36,740 nucleotides of DNA from Dethiosulfovibrio faecalis (GTDB lineage Bacteria > Synergistota > Synergistia > Synergistales > Dethiosulfovibrionaceae). Below the pieces are notes generated by a model that did not search any database, was not told the origin of the DNA, and worked only from the letters and a program-made list of their open reading frames with translations. Made by a program: the position numbers and the translations under genes. Of this stretch, positions 33,222-36,740 are shown in pieces (position 1 is the stretch's first letter; each line of letters opens with the position of its first letter). The stretch spans positions 1-36,740 of the forward strand of contig NZ_JAKGUE010000021.1 in the NCBI RefSeq assembly GCF_021568795.1, given 5' to 3'.

Positions 33222-33554
33222 TTAACGTTCGGCGACCGACACGGTGATGTGGCTCGTGCGATGGCGGTAGGGATGGGCCCGACCCATCGACACCGGACGG
33301 AAACGCTTCATGCTGGGCCCCTGATCGGCAAAGGCCTCGACCACCACGAGCTTATCGATGTCAAGTCCGTAGTTGTGCTCGGCGTTGGCCACGGCGCTCT
33401 TGAGCACCTTCTCGATGACCTTGGCAGCCTTCTTAGGGGTGTATCTGAGAACGACCAAAGCGTCGCCCACCTTCTTACCCCTGATCAGAGGCAGCACCTG
33501 GCGCACCTTAAAAGGAGAGACGCGGACCTGTTTGGCACGTGCTCTTGCCTCCAT
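33222..33554 (-). CDS. rplV: 50S ribosomal protein L22
   Basis: This is a 110-residue protein lining the exit tunnel. [58 protein letters not shown] and [24 protein letters not shown], the long hairpin reaching the macrolide region, are complete. Confidence 0.98.
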   Translation of the reverse strand: MEARARAKQVRVSPFKVRQVLPLIRGKKVGDALVVLRYTPKKAAKVIEKVLKSAVANAEHNYGLDIDKLVVVEAFADQGPSMKRFRPVSMGRAHPYRHRTSHITVSVAER

Positions 33555-33568
33555 AATCCTATTCCTCC

Positions 33569-33850
33569 CTATCTTACGCCGGAGCGGCGCTCCTGTCCGG
33601 CGTGACCGCCGAACTTCCTGGTGGGAGCGAACTCCCCGAGCTTGTGACCGACCATGTTCTCACTGATGTAAATAGGTATGTGAATACGGCCGTTATGTAT
33701 GGCGATGGTGTGTCCGATCATCGCCGGAACTATCATGCTGGCACGGGACCAGGTCTTGACGACCTTCTTCTCCCCGCTCTCATTGAGAGCTTCTACGCGG
33801 CTGAGAAGTTTCTGTTCGACGAAGGGTCCCTTCTTGGCAGAACGAGCCAT
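33569..33850 (-). CDS. rpsS: 30S ribosomal protein S19
   Basis: This is a 93-residue head protein. [75 protein letters not shown] are invariant S19 elements. AAGGGGG precedes the ATG. Confidence 0.98.
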   Translation of the reverse strand: MARSAKKGPFVEQKLLSRVEALNESGEKKVVKTWSRASMIVPAMIGHTIAIHNGRIHIPIYISENMVGHKLGEFAPTRKFGGHAGQERRSGVR

Positions 33851-33868
33851 TGATTTACCCCCTTATCT

Positions 33869-34696
33869 CTACTTGGCAAACCGGCGACGGACGATGAACT
33901 TATCCGAAGGCTTCTTCCGGCGGGTTCTATATCCCTTTGCGGGCGTTCCCCAAGGAGATACAGGGTGCTTATGGGACTTGCTTCGTCCCTCACCGCCGCC
34001 CATGGGATGGTCAACTGGGTTCATGACCATGGCGCGCACGTGGGGTTTCCGGCCAAGCCAACGGGTTTTACCGGCCTTACCTATGCTGGCGTTTTCGTGC
34101 TCCGTATTGCCAACCTGTCCCACTGTAGCCATACACTCCAACAGCACGAGACGAAGCTCTCCGCTGGGCATACGGACAAAGGCATATTTGCCTTCCTTTG
34201 CCATCAACTGAGCGGTGGTTCCGGCGGAACGGACCATTACTCCGCCTCTGCCGGGCTCCAGCTCGATGTTGTGGATCATGGTACCTACAGGGATATCGGA
34301 CAGCTTAAGAGCGTTACCTGGAGTTATGTCCGCCTCAGGCCCCGCCATGATGGTCATCCCGACCTGAAGTCCTACAGGGCAAAGGATATATCGCTTCTCA
34401 CCGTCGGCATAGTTGATAAGAGCGATCCTGGCCGAACGGTTGGGGTCGTACTCCACTGCGGCAACCTTGCCGGGAACCCCTGTCTTGTTTCTCTTGAAAT
34501 CTATGATACGGTACCTTCTGGCGTTTCCGCCCCCACGATGGCGCATCGTGATCCTACCGTTGTTGTTTCTACCGCCCTTTTTAGCGATAGGGGCCAAAAG
34601 CGAACGCTCCGGCTCGCTCTTGGTAACCTCTTCGTAGGTCTGGATGCTCATGAAACGCCGACCCGGCGTCGTGGGATTATATTTCTTGATTCCCAT
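33869..34696 (-). CDS. rplB: 50S ribosomal protein L2
   Basis: This is a 275-residue protein needed for subunit joining and peptidyl-transferase assembly. [15 protein letters not shown] start, [26 protein letters not shown], and the C-terminal [20 protein letters not shown], with the His close to the catalytic centre, are all present. Confidence 0.98.
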   Translation of the reverse strand: MGIKKYNPTTPGRRFMSIQTYEEVTKSEPERSLLAPIAKKGGRNNNGRITMRHRGGGNARRYRIIDFKRNKTGVPGKVAAVEYDPNRSARIALINYADGEKRYILCPVGLQVGMTIMAGPEADITPGNALKLSDIPVGTMIHNIELEPGRGGVMVRSAGTTAQLMAKEGKYAFVRMPSGELRLVLLECMATVGQVGNTEHENASIGKAGKTRWLGRKPHVRAMVMNPVDHPMGGGEGRSKSHKHPVSPWGTPAKGYRTRRKKPSDKFIVRRRFAK

Positions 34697-34717
34697 TGTT
34701 CCGTCCTCCCGTCAGAG

Positions 34718-35014
34718 CTAAACGCTGGCGCCTTCGAAGAACTCTATACGTTCCCCTTCAGCCAGAGTAACGATGGCCTTTTTCCAGGCCCGGCTCTTCC
34801 CCAGGAACACGCCCATCCTCTTGGGCTTGGAACGGACCTTCAGGGTATGGACCTTCTCGACCTTGACCTTGAAAACCGTCTCGACGGCCTTGCGGACCTC
34901 GGTCTTGTTCGCCTGGGGATGAACCTCGAAGGTGTACTTGTTGTCCTCCATCATACGGCTGCTTTTCTCTGTGATGATAGGCCGAACGATGATATCGTGA
35001 GCCATGAGTTTCAT
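34718..35014 (-). CDS. rplW: 50S ribosomal protein L23
   Basis: This is a 98-residue tunnel-exit docking site for trigger factor and [55 protein letters not shown] is the L23 core. The first ATG overlaps the rplD stop (TAATG), with GGAGGAGG 10 bases before it; an ATG three codons later is also possible. Confidence 0.97.
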   Translation of the reverse strand: MKLMAHDIIVRPIITEKSSRMMEDNKYTFEVHPQANKTEVRKAVETVFKVKVEKVHTLKVRSKPKRMGVFLGKSRAWKKAIVTLAEGERIEFFEGASV

Positions 35015-35634
35015 TAGGCGTACACCTCCTCCAGCTTCTTAACGGCACCGGTGCTGATAAAAACGTGTCCGTGCTTCAACAGGTCGTAGACGTTGATGCT
35101 GTCCACGTGAAGGACATCTGCTCCGGGAATGTTTCTGGTGGACATGGAGACGTTCTCGTCCCTGTGATCCACTATAACGAGGGGTTTTACCGCCCCTATG
35201 GACTGAAACAGACCCTTCATGATCTTGGTCGAAGGCTTCTCCATGGAGAAAACCTCGAAGCCCATCAACTGGGCGTCCCGGATCTTCTGAGACAACGCGC
35301 TGCAGATAGCGAGTCTCCTGACCTTCTTGTTGACCTTCTGACGATAGTTTCTCGGCTTGGGACCGTGGGTAACTCCGCCTCCGACCCAAATGGGCGAACG
35401 GCTGCTGCCGTGACGAGCGCGGCCGGTGTGCTTCTGTCTCCAAGGTTTCTTTCCGCCTCCGCGGACATCGCCTCTACCCTTGGTACAGTGGGTACCTTGA
35501 CGCCTGTTGGCGAGCTGAGCGACCACCACCTGATGCATGGCGGGAACGTGAAGCGGTACGTCGAAGACGTTACCGGACAGAGACAGTTCCCCGGTCGACT
35601 CGCCGGTTATAGTGACAAGCTTGATGCTCGGCAT
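35014..35634 (-). CDS. rplD: 50S ribosomal protein L4
   Basis: This is a 206-residue protein with a tunnel-lining loop, [41 protein letters not shown] near 46-86. In enteric bacteria L4 represses the S10 operon; that leader cannot be assessed here because tuf lies directly upstream of rpsJ. AAGGAGG precedes the ATG. Confidence 0.98.
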   Translation of the reverse strand: MPSIKLVTITGESTGELSLSGNVFDVPLHVPAMHQVVVAQLANRRQGTHCTKGRGDVRGGGKKPWRQKHTGRARHGSSRSPIWVGGGVTHGPKPRNYRQKVNKKVRRLAICSALSQKIRDAQLMGFEVFSMEKPSTKIMKGLFQSIGAVKPLVIVDHRDENVSMSTRNIPGADVLHVDSINVYDLLKHGHVFISTGAVKKLEEVYA

Positions 35635-35661
35635 TTTTCTTGACCTCCTTAACCGTGCCGA

Positions 35662-36288
35662 CTAGCCCTTTTTGTGGAGCAGGACCAGGCCGTTTTTGGC
35701 ACCGGGGATGGCCCCCTTGACGAGGACGAGGTTATTCTCCACATCCACGGCCACCACGGTTAGGTTCTTCACGGTGACCTGCTCGTTGCCGAGCTGTCCG
35801 GGCATCGTTTTGCCCTTGAATACGTGGCTGGGATAGCTGCTTGCGCCGCTGGAGTTCGGCTTTCTATGGGTTTTCGACACACCGTGGCTCGCAGGAGCTC
35901 CGCCGAAATTGTATCTCTTTATTACTCCGGCAAAACCCTTACCCTTACTGACCCCGGTAGCGTCGATCTTCTCGCCGGCCTCAAAGATGGTTACGTCCAC
36001 GGCATTTCCGACTTCGTAATCCGAAGCGTTGGAGATCCGGAACTCCTTGAGCCAGCGCTTGGCCTCACTCTGCGCTTTGTCGAAGAAACCCTTGAGAGGT
36101 TTCGTGACCTTTCGGGGCTTGACCTTACCGAACCCTAGAAGGACTGCATCGTAGCCGTTCTTCTCCTCGGTCCTAACCGCCAAAACCGGACAAGGTCCGG
36201 CCTCGACTACCGTCACGGGAACGGCCTGACCCTCTTCGTTATAGATCTGGGTCATACCCAGTTTCTGCCCCAGGATACCAAGACTCAT
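35662..36288 (-). CDS. rplC: 50S ribosomal protein L3
   Basis: This is a 208-residue core protein. SLGILGQKLGMTQIYNEEGQAVPVTVVEAGPC and HVFKGKTMPGQLGNEQVTVKNLTVV are L3 signatures. The loop before VFKGK reads SSGASSYPSH, without the glutamine that PrmB methylates in enteric L3. AAAGGAG precedes the ATG. Confidence 0.98.
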   Translation of the reverse strand: MSLGILGQKLGMTQIYNEEGQAVPVTVVEAGPCPVLAVRTEEKNGYDAVLLGFGKVKPRKVTKPLKGFFDKAQSEAKRWLKEFRISNASDYEVGNAVDVTIFEAGEKIDATGVSKGKGFAGVIKRYNFGGAPASHGVSKTHRKPNSSGASSYPSHVFKGKTMPGQLGNEQVTVKNLTVVAVDVENNLVLVKGAIPGAKNGLVLLHKKG

Positions 36289-36319
36289 ATTATTTCACTC
36301 CTTTGCTCAGAGCTTCCCA

Positions 36320-36625
36320 CTAAAGCTTGATCTGAATATCTACTCCAGAGGGAAGATTCAGCTGCATAAGGGCGTCCATCGTCTTCTGGTTGGGATCGAT
36401 GATGTCGATCAGCCTCTTATGGGTTCTCATCTCAAACTGTTCTCTCGCGTCCTTGTCCACGTGGGGGGACTTGAGGATACAGAACTTATTGATCTCCGTG
36501 GGAAGGGGGATCGGGCCGGAGACCCTTGCCCCGCTTCTATCCGCCGTCTCGGCTATCTGAGCGGCAGACGTGTCGAGGACCTTGTGATCGAAGGCCTTCA
36601 GACGGATGCGGATCTTCTTGGACAC
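36320..36625 (-). CDS. rpsJ: 30S ribosomal protein S10 (NusE)
   Basis: This is a 101-residue head protein that also acts as NusE in antitermination. [40 protein letters not shown] and [23 protein letters not shown] are diagnostic. The start codon is GTG, 15 bases after tuf, with GGAGG in the gap. There is no space for a long regulatory leader, so the S10 genes are probably co-transcribed with tuf. Confidence 0.98.
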   Translation of the reverse strand: MSKKIRIRLKAFDHKVLDTSAAQIAETADRSGARVSGPIPLPTEINKFCILKSPHVDKDAREQFEMRTHKRLIDIIDPNQKTMDALMQLNLPSGVDIQIKL

Positions 36626-36640
36626 GACGAAACCTCCAGG

Positions 36641-36740
36641 TTACTCGAGAATCTCGGTAACGACGCCGGCGCCTACGGTGTGGCCGCCCTCACGGATGGC
36701 GAAGCGAAGACCGGTGTCCATGGCGATCGGGTGGATAAGC
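36641..36740 (-). CDS. tuf: Elongation factor Tu, C-terminal end (runs off the window)
   Basis: The last 32 codons plus a TAA are present. They read [32 protein letters not shown], the domain III end of EF-Tu, which delivers aminoacyl-tRNA to the ribosome. The order tuf-rpsJ shows that the str operon runs into the S10 operon. The rest lies outside the window. Confidence 0.97.
   Translation of the reverse strand, partial: LIHPIAMDTGLRFAIREGGHTVGAGVVTEILE

Noticed and set aside
1..36740. CRISPR arrays, transposons, attachment sites, tRNA genes, toxin-antitoxin or defence genes
   Set aside because: I read all gaps; none exceeds about 100 bases and none holds repeats, tRNA-like folds or mobile-element genes.

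Overview
The window is one 36.7-kb run of genes, all read from the minus strand, so transcription goes from high to low coordinates. It joins a complete Bacillus-style ribosomal-protein superoperon (about 36.7 to 19 kb) to a flagellar block (about 19 kb to 1). Gaps are short (the longest is about 100 bases) and many neighbours overlap by 1, 4 or 10 bases. I saw no tRNA, rRNA, CRISPR array, insertion sequence or phage gene.

Organism. FlgA, FlgH and FlgI (P- and L-ring assembly) imply a diderm bacterium with an outer membrane. However, much of the gene order is that of Bacillus: secY-adk-map-infA-rpmJ-rpsM-rpsK-rpoA-rplQ-ecfA1-ecfA2-ecfT-truA without rpsD, an mbl-like mreB followed by two rod genes (as in mbl-flhO-flhP), and comF-yvyF-flgM-flgN-flgK-flgL-fliW-csrA-(glycosyltransferase)-flagellin (as in comF to hag). 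A diderm with Firmicutes-like order and mid-range GC fits Synergistota (a Dethiosulfovibrio-like organism). That placement is inference, not proven.

Layout, in order of transcription. 36740-36641: 3' end of tuf. 36625-31585: S10 operon (rpsJ to rpsQ). 31581-26274: spc operon (rplN to secY). 26262-22172: adk, map, infA, rpmJ, rpsM, rpsK, rpoA, rplQ. 22168-18965: ECF vitamin-transport energising module (two ATPases and EcfT) and truA. 18900-13286: mreB, flgF, flgG, flgA, flgH, flgI and a rod-binding flgJ, which build cell shape, rod and rings. 13289-10599: a YkgJ-type cysteine-cluster protein, a DUF3084 membrane coiled-coil protein, a GNAT acetyltransferase and comF. 10608-1: yvyF-like gene, then (after a σ28-like promoter) flgM, flgN, very large flgK and flgL, fliW, csrA, a Maf/DUF115 flagellin glycosyltransferase and the start of a flagellin gene.

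How the genes work together. The last block looks like a self-contained late-flagellar control circuit: FlgM (anti-σ28), FlgN (export chaperone), the hook-filament junction proteins, and a FliW-CsrA pair. The flagellin leader carries two GGA motifs placed as in a CsrA-repressed mRNA: one in a perfect hairpin hexaloop and one, an 11/12 match to the CsrA consensus, on the Shine-Dalgarno. The most unusual protein is FlgL (1029 residues, about three times normal), with about six hook-IN-like modules and a perfect EF-hand calcium loop.
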